DNA from: Muribaculaceae bacterium
GTDB taxonomy: Bacteria > Bacteroidota > Bacteroidia > Bacteroidales > Muribaculaceae
NCBI GenBank assembly: GCA_017451225.1
Contig: JAFSPZ010000068.1
Location: 1 to 64,000, forward strand
Reading direction: 5' to 3'
DNA: 64,000 nt
Part shown: positions 8,198 through 14,915 of the stretch, piece by piece
Position numbering within the stretch: the stretch's first letter is position 1
How the letters are laid out: every line of letters starts with the position of its first letter
Notes under the pieces: generated by a model
Told to the model about the DNA's origin: nothing
Seen by the model: the letters and a program-made list of their open reading frames with translations, nothing else
The model's database searches: none
Translations under genes and position numbers: made by a program

Positions 8198-8818
8198 ATG
8201 GATTTTATCAATAAATATTTTCCCGAATTGACTCCAGCGCAGCGAGAGCAGTTCGGCACTATGATGCGCCTTTATCCCGAGTGGAATGAGAAGATAAATG
8301 TCATCTCGCGCAAGGACATCGAAAACCTTGAAGTGAATCACATCCTGCACTCGCTTGCTCTTGTGAAATTCCTGAAATTCACATCAGGGACTCGCGTCCT
8401 TGATTTGGGAACGGGTGGCGGATTTCCGGGATTGCCTCTAGCGGTATATTTCCCACAGGTAAGTTTTCATCTTGTAGACCGCACAGGAAAGAAACTCAAG
8501 GTGGCGCAAGACATAGCTCAACAGGCTCACATAACCAATGTCACTTTCCAGCATGGCGATGTGGCTGAGGTGAAGGAGCAGTTTGACTTTGTCGTGAGCC
8601 GCGCTGTAATGCCTTTGGCCGATATGGTTAAACTTGTGAGAAAACTCATCTCTCATGACAATTCCAATGCAATACCCAACGGACTCCTCTGTCTCAAGGG
8701 CGGTGACCTTGAGCAGGAAATCGCACGCTACAAGAAAGATGTCCTCATCGACAACTTGAGTGTCTATTTCCAGGAAGAATATTTCAAAACCAAGAAAATT
8801 TTATACCTACCATTGTAG
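8198..8818 (+). CDS. rsmG: 16S rRNA (guanine527-N7)-methyltransferase RsmG
   Basis: A 206-residue SAM-dependent methyltransferase that modifies G527 of 16S rRNA. The SAM-binding motif is DLGTGGGFPGLPLA; the N-terminal helix with WNEKINVISRKD and the FVVSRAV motif are typical of RsmG (GidB). Length is normal. The MBL-hydrolase gene begins 21 nt after the stop, so they are probably cotranscribed. Confidence 0.95.
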   Translation: MDFINKYFPELTPAQREQFGTMMRLYPEWNEKINVISRKDIENLEVNHILHSLALVKFLKFTSGTRVLDLGTGGGFPGLPLAVYFPQVSFHLVDRTGKKLKVAQDIAQQAHITNVTFQHGDVAEVKEQFDFVVSRAVMPLADMVKLVRKLISHDNSNAIPNGLLCLKGGDLEQEIARYKKDVLIDNLSVYFQEEYFKTKKILYLPL

Positions 8819-8839
8819 TTCCTCTTATAACGTATTTAA

Positions 8840-9478
8840 ATGAAGATTTCTCGATTCACTGTGAATCCCTTTGGCATGAACTGCTACATCTTGTGGAGCG
8901 GGCCAGGTGGAGATTGCATAATTGTCGATCCAGGAATGATGGTTGACAGTGAGAAAGACATGATAACCTCGTTTATTGATGGAAATAACTTGACGCTCAA
9001 GCATATCTTGCTTACCCACTGCCACGTGGACCATGCCTGTGGAGCACGATGGCTGGCAGCAAAATATGGGGTTCCAGTTGAGGCGGGCGCTCTAGAGGAG
9101 CCTATTGCTGAACAAATGCCAACTCAAGCTGCGCGTTTCGGCCTCAAAATCGACTCCACTCCCTTGAAAATTGACAAAACGCTTGCCGAGGGCGACGTGA
9201 TACAATTTGCTGGTGAGGAGATACGTGTTCTTGAGACTCCCGGTCACTCTCCAGGCTCACTGTCGTTTTATTGCCCTTCAAGCTCAGTGATTGTCACTGG
9301 CGATGTGGTGTTCCAGAGCAGTATTGGCCGAACAGACCTCTTCGGTGGTTCTTTCTCGGTGCTTATCGATTCGATCAAGACCAAGGTTCTTACCCTTCCT
9401 CCCGATACCGTCATAGCTCCAGGACACGGCGACACAACAACTGTGGCCGACGAGAAGATTTACAACCCTTACCTCTGA
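8840..9478 (+). CDS. MBL fold metallo-hydrolase (glyoxalase II-like)
   Basis: A 212-residue metallo-beta-lactamase fold hydrolase. The metal-binding signature THCHVDHACG is intact, followed by ETPGHSPGSLSFY, VTGDVVF and the C-terminal PGHGDTTT, giving a complete two-metal site. This is the YcbL/glyoxalase II-like group, which hydrolyses thioesters such as S-lactoylglutathione in other bacteria. Bacteroidales make no glutathione in general, so the physiological substrate is open. Probably cotranscribed with rsmG. Confidence 0.9.
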   Translation: MKISRFTVNPFGMNCYILWSGPGGDCIIVDPGMMVDSEKDMITSFIDGNNLTLKHILLTHCHVDHACGARWLAAKYGVPVEAGALEEPIAEQMPTQAARFGLKIDSTPLKIDKTLAEGDVIQFAGEEIRVLETPGHSPGSLSFYCPSSSVIVTGDVVFQSSIGRTDLFGGSFSVLIDSIKTKVLTLPPDTVIAPGHGDTTTVADEKIYNPYL

Positions 9479-9631
9479 ATGGATTTCGCCTCTTTGGGTA
9501 GTACTTACAATCTGTAAGCAACTTGCTTAAAAAGTGGTGTTGAGAAGTGCTCTTTTTTGTGCTTTTGACGTTACAGACAGCAATATTGACAATTTTTAAG
9601 CAATAATATGAAAAAATACCTTCTAACTTTT

Positions 9632-9660
9632 TTTGTTTTACAAAGTTTGTTGTATTTTTG
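9632..9660 (+). promoter_or_regulatory. probable promoter of the sorting-domain mini-protein
   Basis: TATTTTTG (9653-9660) is an exact -7 match. TTTG at 9632-9635 gives a 17 nt spacer, a little short of the usual 19-20. Confidence 0.5.
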
Positions 9661-9685
9661 CATCTGTAACATCGAGTGAAATGTG

Positions 9686-10009
9686 ATGAGGAGATTGATT
9701 GTAATAATGACTTTGCTCGTTTCGTTGGCAATACCAATGTCGATGAATGCCAAGGTACAATGGAGGGAGACCAGTCAAGTTCAAGGACGTAGCCTCACCG
9801 ACCCAAAGCAGACCGACGGCATAGAGATATTCCAGCGAAATGGCACCATTACAATCCGTACCCAGAAGACAATACAAGTGCGAGTCTACACTATCTTGGG
9901 TCAGCTCGTTTCACAAGCCACTCTCTCACCAGGCACTTCGGAGTTGAAACTCTCTCGTGGTATTTATTTGGTGAAAATTGGTAATATAACCCAAAAAGTT
10001 GCTTTGTAA
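9686..10009 (+). CDS. small exported protein consisting mostly of a T9SS-like C-terminal sorting domain
   Basis: About 107 residues. I place the start at the ATG at 9686; an in-frame GTG lies one codon upstream. A signal peptide (MRRLIVIMTLLVSLAIPMSMNA) is followed by roughly 30 residues of cargo and then a segment that looks like the type A sorting domain of type IX secretion: VRVYTILGQLVSQATLSPG and then LSRGIYLVKIGN ending in KVAL. Such domains normally sit at the end of proteins several hundred residues long and are removed at the surface. Here almost nothing is left to deliver. It precedes ilvE by 66 nt. Confidence 0.65.
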   Translation: MRRLIVIMTLLVSLAIPMSMNAKVQWRETSQVQGRSLTDPKQTDGIEIFQRNGTITIRTQKTIQVRVYTILGQLVSQATLSPGTSELKLSRGIYLVKIGNITQKVAL

Positions 10010-10075
10010 TTAGCCGTTAACAATTGAGATTTTTATGATATAATTAAAATAACTTTTTAATACACAATTATTATT

Positions 10076-11104
10076 ATGACAAACTTAGAAAACATTAACT
10101 GGAGTAAATTGCCTTTTGGCTACATGAAAGCCGACTACAACGTGCGTTGCACCTATAAGGATGGTAAGTGGGGCGAAATTGAGGTTAGCGAGTCGGAGTA
10201 CGTAAACATCCACATCGCTGCTACATGCTTGCACTACGGCCAGGAAATCTTTGAAGGTTTGAAGGCTTTCCGTGGCAAGGATGGCAAGGTTCGCATTTTC
10301 CGTCCCGATGCCAACGCTCAGCGTCTTATCAATAGTGCCAACGGCATCAAGATGGCTCCAATGCCTGTAGAACTGTTCGTAGAAATGGTGAAGAAGGTTG
10401 TTAAGCTCAATGAGCGTTTCATTCCTCCCTACGAGAGCGGTAGCTCACTCTATATCCGCCCTGTTGAGATTGGTACATCGGCTCAGGTTGGTGTTAAGCC
10501 TGCTCAAGAGTACACCGTTATCATGTTTGTGACTCCAGTAGGTCCTTACTTCCCCGACGGATTTAAGCCAACTAAGGTTGCTATCTATCGTGAGTATGAC
10601 CGTGCTGCGCCTCTTGGCACTGGTAAGTGGAAAGTTGGTGGCAACTACGCTTGCGGTATGCGTGCAACTTCTAGAGCTCATGAGAATGGCTTCTCGGCAG
10701 TTCTTTTCCTTGATCCAAAAGAGAAGAAGTATCTTGACGAGTGCGGTCCTGCCAACTTCTTTGCTATCAAGGGCAACAAGTATATCACTCCAAAGAGCGA
10801 CTCTATCCTGCCATCAATCACCAACATGAGTCTGCAGCAGATTGCTAAGGATATGGGTCTTGAGGTAGAGTGCCGTCCAATTCCTGTTGAGGAACTCGCC
10901 GAGGTTGATGAGGCTGCTGAGTGCGGAACTGCTGCAGTTTGCACACCATTGAGCCACATCTATGACTTCGATAACGATAAAGACTACCACATCGGCAAGG
11001 ACGGTGAGGCTGGTCCAGTTGTTACCGAGCTCTACAAGCGTCTGCAAGGCATCCAGAAGGGTGACCTTGAGGATACTCATGGCTGGAATGTCATTCTTGA
11101 CTAA
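10076..11104 (+). CDS. ilvE: branched-chain amino acid aminotransferase
   Basis: A 342-residue class IV PLP aminotransferase that interconverts Leu, Ile and Val with their 2-oxo acids. The PLP-lysine region is visible as GKWKVGGNYACGM, and the eukaryotic-like BCAT signature includes FEGLKAFRGKDGKVRIFRP and ECGPANFFAI. The length fits the BCAT type common in Bacteroidota. It is followed by a good intrinsic terminator. In this phylum the reverse reaction also supplies branched-chain oxo acids for fatty-acid primers (family knowledge). Confidence 0.95.
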   Translation: MTNLENINWSKLPFGYMKADYNVRCTYKDGKWGEIEVSESEYVNIHIAATCLHYGQEIFEGLKAFRGKDGKVRIFRPDANAQRLINSANGIKMAPMPVELFVEMVKKVVKLNERFIPPYESGSSLYIRPVEIGTSAQVGVKPAQEYTVIMFVTPVGPYFPDGFKPTKVAIYREYDRAAPLGTGKWKVGGNYACGMRATSRAHENGFSAVLFLDPKEKKYLDECGPANFFAIKGNKYITPKSDSILPSITNMSLQQIAKDMGLEVECRPIPVEELAEVDEAAECGTAAVCTPLSHIYDFDNDKDYHIGKDGEAGPVVTELYKRLQGIQKGDLEDTHGWNVILD

Positions 11105-11128
11105 TTTATTCGATTAATAGAACTGAAC

Positions 11129-11170
11129 AGGTGTGTCGCATGTTGTTATCATGTGTGGCACACCTTTTTT
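11129..11170 (+). terminator. intrinsic terminator after ilvE
   Basis: AGGTGTGTCGCATG pairs with CATGTGTGGCACACCT (stem with minor mismatches), followed by TTTTTT ending at 11170. It lies only 5 nt before the start codon of the HD-domain gene. Confidence 0.8.
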
Positions 11171-11175
11171 AGAAG

Positions 11176-11730
11176 ATGATAGACACTTATTCCATAATAT
11201 ACAGGTTTTATGAACCTGATAGCGACTTGTGCAATCTGCTTGTCAAGCATAGTGAACAAGTAGCTTCACTTGCCAAGCGATTGGGTCAGAGATTGATTGA
11301 GAGTCACACTCCACTCGATATAGACTTTGTGGTCGAGGCTGCAATGCTGCATGACATTGGCATCATTCACACCAATGCACCAGGTATTTATTGCCATGGT
11401 ACAGAACCCTATATACGCCATGGAGTTTTAGGGCGGCAAATGCTTGATGATATGGGGCTGTTCCGCCATGCTCTCGTGTGTGAACGTCACACTGGTGCAG
11501 GACTTTCGCTTCAGGAGATAGATGAGCAGCAGTTGCCATTACCGCATCGCGACTTGCTACCACTCAGTCTTGAGGAAAAACTCGTGTGCTATGCCGATAA
11601 GTTCTTCAGCAAATCACATCCCGATGACTCCCCACGTCCTTTGGAAGTAACCCGTAGCAAGCTCCTCAAATTTGGTGGCGGAACTATTGCCCGGTTTGAC
11701 GAGATGGTGGATATTTTTGGCGAACCATAA
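11176..11730 (+). CDS. HD domain protein (predicted phosphohydrolase)
   Basis: A 184-residue HD-superfamily protein. The metal-binding pattern is clear: LVKHSEQV supplies the first His, AAMLHDIGI the HD pair with the HDIG variant, then YIRHGVLG and CERHTG. The C-terminal part contains EEKLVCYADKFFSKSHP, typical of the small HDIG family often annotated as phosphohydrolases of unknown substrate. The start codon follows the ilvE terminator so closely that there is no room for a separate promoter behind it; transcription probably comes from read-through. A terminator follows. Confidence 0.85.
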   Translation: MIDTYSIIYRFYEPDSDLCNLLVKHSEQVASLAKRLGQRLIESHTPLDIDFVVEAAMLHDIGIIHTNAPGIYCHGTEPYIRHGVLGRQMLDDMGLFRHALVCERHTGAGLSLQEIDEQQLPLPHRDLLPLSLEEKLVCYADKFFSKSHPDDSPRPLEVTRSKLLKFGGGTIARFDEMVDIFGEP

Positions 11731-11756
11731 TTTTGCTTTCAACAATCTATCAATAC

Positions 11757-11799
11757 GGGAATGGCTCTCTTTTCTAGAAAAGGCCCATTCCCATTTTTT
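11757..11799 (+). terminator. terminator of the HD-domain gene
   Basis: GGGAATGG (11757-11764) pairs with CCATTCCC (11785-11792), with an inner CTTTTCTAGAAAAG hairpin, followed by ATTTTTTATT. Confidence 0.8.
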
Positions 11800-11896
11800 A
11801 TTGTCTTTTGTTTCTCGATATGCCTAAACAATGTTGAAAAAGGGCACTAATAATATTAATTAATGTCAATGTTGAGATAATATTGGCAGAAATGAT

Positions 11897-11904
11897 TAAT
11901 TTTG
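11897..11904 (+). promoter_or_regulatory. -7 element upstream of lptD
   Basis: TAATTTTG is an exact -7 match 31 nt before the predicted start codon. The nearest -33 candidate is GTTG, 22 nt upstream, so the promoter is only partly supported. Confidence 0.45.
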
Positions 11905-11935
11905 CAAGTTATTTCGGTAATTAGCATCCGTAATA

Positions 11936-14653
11936 TTGAAAACTCGAGGACTGAAAATATTATTCTGGTGTGCAGCAATGATTGCTCTCATTGCTGGCTC
12001 TTTTCAGATAATGGCAGCACCACAGATCAAGGCTCCAGTGCGAGGAGAGCGACTTCCTTCCGACACTCTTGGTATTGGACACCGTGACTCGCAGGCTGCT
12101 CCAATCGACACATCTCGCTTTAAGGACAAGCGAGCTGTTGACCTGGATCATGCTGTGAAGTTCTCCTCTAAGGACTCTATTATCCTTTTTGGTAAGAACG
12201 ACCTCAGGTTTTATGGAGAAAGCGAAGTGAGCTATGACGACATGACACTCAAGGCGTCGTCTATCACCATGAATATGGACAGCAGTGTGGTTCATGCTGT
12301 GGGAGTTCCCGATTCGATAGGAGAAATTCAAGGCACTCCTGTTTTTACTGACCCCAGTGGTGAGTATCAGTCGAAGAGAATGGCTTTCAACTTCAAGAGC
12401 AAGAAGGGCATTATCACCGATATCATCACCGAGCAGGGGGATGGATATCTCACTGGTGGCATCACTAAAAAGCATGAGGATGATGAATATCACATCATGA
12501 ACGGTCGTTACACCACTTGCGACAATCATGAGCATCCACACTTTTATTTCCAGATTACAAAGGCTAAAATGAGGCCCAAGAAGAATGTTATCACTGGACC
12601 TGCCTATATGGTGCTCGAAGATTTGCCGCTGCCGCTAGCAGTGCCCTTTGCTTTCTTCCCCTTTACCAACAAGTACTCAAGCGGCATTCTCGTGCCAACA
12701 TTTGGTGAAGATTATAACCGAGGATTCTATTTGCGTAACGGTGGTTATTATTTCGCACTTAGCCAGTACATAGATCTTGCTCTGACAGGCGAAATCTACA
12801 CCAGAGGTTCGTGGGGTGTGACTTTACAATCCAACTATTCCAAACGCTATAAATTCTCGGGACACCTAAGTGCCAGCTATCTCACAACAATCACTGGCGA
12901 CAAGGGAGATCCCGACTATTCGAAGGCTAAAAACTTCTCGGTAGTGTGGAGTCATACACAAGATGCGAAGTCTAATCCGAACATGCAGTTCTCGGCGAGC
13001 GTGAACTTTGCTACAAGTGGTTATTCACGTAGTAACATTACCGACTATTATCGTAACTCGTTTACCGAGAATACCAAGAGCTCTACTGTGAACTGGTCTT
13101 ATAATTTCCCCAACTCAAAATGGAGCATAACTGCATCGGCAAGCGTGTCGCAGCGTTCGGCCGACTCTACACTCACAGTATCGTTCCCTAATTTCACGCT
13201 GACTATGGCTCAGACAACGCCATTCAAGCGCAAGAGAGCAGTTGGAGCCGAGAAATGGTATGAGAAAATCAAATTATCTTATTCTGGGAGCTTCCAGAAC
13301 TCTCTCACTGCCAAGGAGAATGAGTTTTTCCACAAGAATCTTGTGAAGGATTGGAGAAACGGTATCTCGCATGTTGTGCCAATCTCGGCCACTTTCAATG
13401 TGTTCAAATACATCAACATCACTCCAAACATTACTCTTAATGACCGTATGTACACTAGCAAGATTAAGCAATCGTGGGATCCTAATGCTAGTGCTGTGGT
13501 GCGTGATACTACTTATAGTTTCTACAACCTCTTTGATTTTTCGGTTTCATTGTCTTTGAGTACCAAGCTGTATGGTTTCTACAAGCCGCTCAAGTTTATG
13601 GGCGACAAGTTGCAGATGGTGCGTCATGTGATTACACCGACCATATCTTTCTCGGCAGCACCTGACTTTGGCTCCAAATTCTGGGGCTATTACGGCAACT
13701 ATTCCTATACCGATGCTCAGGGTGTGATGCGAGATGTAAAATATCCTTATTTCCAGCACGGAATTTTTGGACAGCCACAAAATGGCAAGAATGGAGTGTT
13801 GTCGTTCCAGATTGCTAATAATCTTGAGGCAAAGGTCAAGAGTGATGCCGATAGCACTGGTTATAAAAAAATATCACTTATCGAGAATTTGACGCTGTCC
13901 CAATCCTATAATTTTGCTGCCGACTCTCTTAAGTGGAGTAACTTGCAGACATCAATCCTGCTGCGCCTTACCAAGAGCTTCAATCTCAACTTGAGCGCTA
14001 CATGGGATGTGTACAAGTATGGTCTCAACGAGTTTGGCAATCCAGTACGCATAAACAAGCTGCGCTTGTTCCATGGAGGAGGATGGGGACGCTTGGCAAG
14101 CACCGGAACATCGTTCTCCTACACTTTCAATAATGATACGTTCAAGAAACTATTTGGGCGCAAAAAAGACATGGAGAATAATAAACCAAAGAAACGAGAC
14201 CCCAATAATCCCAATTCAGAAGGAGAAGAGAGTGGCGGAGGAAAGGTAGAAGGCTCAGATATAGTGCTTAGACCTGACGGTTACATGCAGTGGAGCTGCC
14301 CATGGAGCCTAACTGTCAACTACTCCCTTAACTATGGTTATGGAGCTTTTGACTACAAGAAAATGGAGTATAAGGGCAAGTTCACGCAAAACCTGAGTTT
14401 CAATGGCAACATTCGTCCCACAAAGAACTGGAGCATCAATATGTCGGCAAGCTATAACTTCGACACTCACAAGATAGCCTATATGAACTGCTCGATAAGC
14501 CGCGAGATGCACTGTTTTGTTATGAGTGCAAGCTTTGTTCCTGTGGGACCTTACAAGTCCTATAACTTCCATATTGCCGTTAAATCGAGCATTCTTAGCG
14601 ACTTCAAGTATGACAAGCACTCAAGCTACAACAACGGAGTTCAGTGGTATTGA
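11936..14653 (+). CDS. lptD: LPS assembly outer membrane protein LptD-like
   Basis: A 905-residue outer membrane protein that with LptE inserts LPS into the outer leaflet. I accept the TTG at 11936 as start because it yields a standard signal peptide (KILFWCAAMIALIAGSFQIMA); the next ATG at 11978 would cut into it. Residues ~60-220 form an LptA/OstA-like beta-jellyroll (FYGESEVSYDDMTLKASSI). The LptD landmark LPLPLAVPFAFFPFTNKY-SSGILVPTFGED follows at ~225-260, and the rest is a long beta-barrel region with alternating aromatic residues. A Pro/Asn/Glu-rich loop lies near residue 750. Monocistronic. Confidence 0.88.
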   Translation: MKTRGLKILFWCAAMIALIAGSFQIMAAPQIKAPVRGERLPSDTLGIGHRDSQAAPIDTSRFKDKRAVDLDHAVKFSSKDSIILFGKNDLRFYGESEVSYDDMTLKASSITMNMDSSVVHAVGVPDSIGEIQGTPVFTDPSGEYQSKRMAFNFKSKKGIITDIITEQGDGYLTGGITKKHEDDEYHIMNGRYTTCDNHEHPHFYFQITKAKMRPKKNVITGPAYMVLEDLPLPLAVPFAFFPFTNKYSSGILVPTFGEDYNRGFYLRNGGYYFALSQYIDLALTGEIYTRGSWGVTLQSNYSKRYKFSGHLSASYLTTITGDKGDPDYSKAKNFSVVWSHTQDAKSNPNMQFSASVNFATSGYSRSNITDYYRNSFTENTKSSTVNWSYNFPNSKWSITASASVSQRSADSTLTVSFPNFTLTMAQTTPFKRKRAVGAEKWYEKIKLSYSGSFQNSLTAKENEFFHKNLVKDWRNGISHVVPISATFNVFKYINITPNITLNDRMYTSKIKQSWDPNASAVVRDTTYSFYNLFDFSVSLSLSTKLYGFYKPLKFMGDKLQMVRHVITPTISFSAAPDFGSKFWGYYGNYSYTDAQGVMRDVKYPYFQHGIFGQPQNGKNGVLSFQIANNLEAKVKSDADSTGYKKISLIENLTLSQSYNFAADSLKWSNLQTSILLRLTKSFNLNLSATWDVYKYGLNEFGNPVRINKLRLFHGGGWGRLASTGTSFSYTFNNDTFKKLFGRKKDMENNKPKKRDPNNPNSEGEESGGGKVEGSDIVLRPDGYMQWSCPWSLTVNYSLNYGYGAFDYKKMEYKGKFTQNLSFNGNIRPTKNWSINMSASYNFDTHKIAYMNCSISREMHCFVMSASFVPVGPYKSYNFHIAVKSSILSDFKYDKHSSYNNGVQWY

Positions 14654-14725
14654 TAGACGTTGTTTTTTTTCTTGTTGAAGAAAAAGGTGTTTTTGTGCTT
14701 TTATCTTGGGGATTGATTGAATGCG

Positions 14726-14757
14726 TTTGGTATAATGTTTTTTTTGATATATTTTTG
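14726..14757 (+). promoter_or_regulatory. perfect promoter of a candidate small RNA
   Basis: TTTG (14726-14729), a 20 nt spacer and TATTTTTG (14750-14757) match the Bacteroidota consensus exactly. No open reading frame follows; instead a structured segment and a terminator do. Confidence 0.75.
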
Positions 14758-14762
14758 CATTG

Positions 14763-14891
14763 TAATAATAACACATAAGGCAAATCAATAAAAGTAATCA
14801 CTATTTTTTTCATCAATGGGGCGTTGATCGTTGGGAAACGTGACCTAACGCCCAAAATGCTAAAGGTTCAAACCTCCTTTAGCATTTTTTT
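14763..14891 (+). ncRNA. candidate structured small RNA, about 130 nt
   Basis: Between the perfect promoter and a strong terminator there is no plausible reading frame. The segment contains a stem GGGCGTT (14819-14825) / AACGCCC (14847-14853) enclosing a second helix CGTT (14829-14832) / AACG (14837-14840) capped by the GNRA tetraloop GGGA. The 3' end is a hairpin AAAATGCTAAAGG (14854-14866) / CCTTTAGCATTTT (14876-14888) with a T run. I do not recognise the family: the conserved 4.5S RNA loop, tmRNA and RNase P motifs are absent. The 5' end is estimated from promoter spacing. It lies in the lptD-mutS2 convergent gap. Confidence 0.5.
14854..14891 (+). terminator. intrinsic terminator of the candidate small RNA
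   Basis: A 13 bp perfect stem (14854-14866 with 14876-14888) runs into TTTTTTT. It could also stop convergent transcription leaving mutS2, since the opposite side is AAAATG-flanked. Confidence 0.85.
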
Positions 14892-14915
14892 GTTTAATAG
14901 TGATTGCAATGAGTT

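Noticed and set aside
14854..14880. tRNA-like T arm (GGTTCAAACC) in the lptD-mutS2 gap
   Set aside because: There is no acceptor, D or anticodon arm around it; the bases form the loop of the terminator hairpin.
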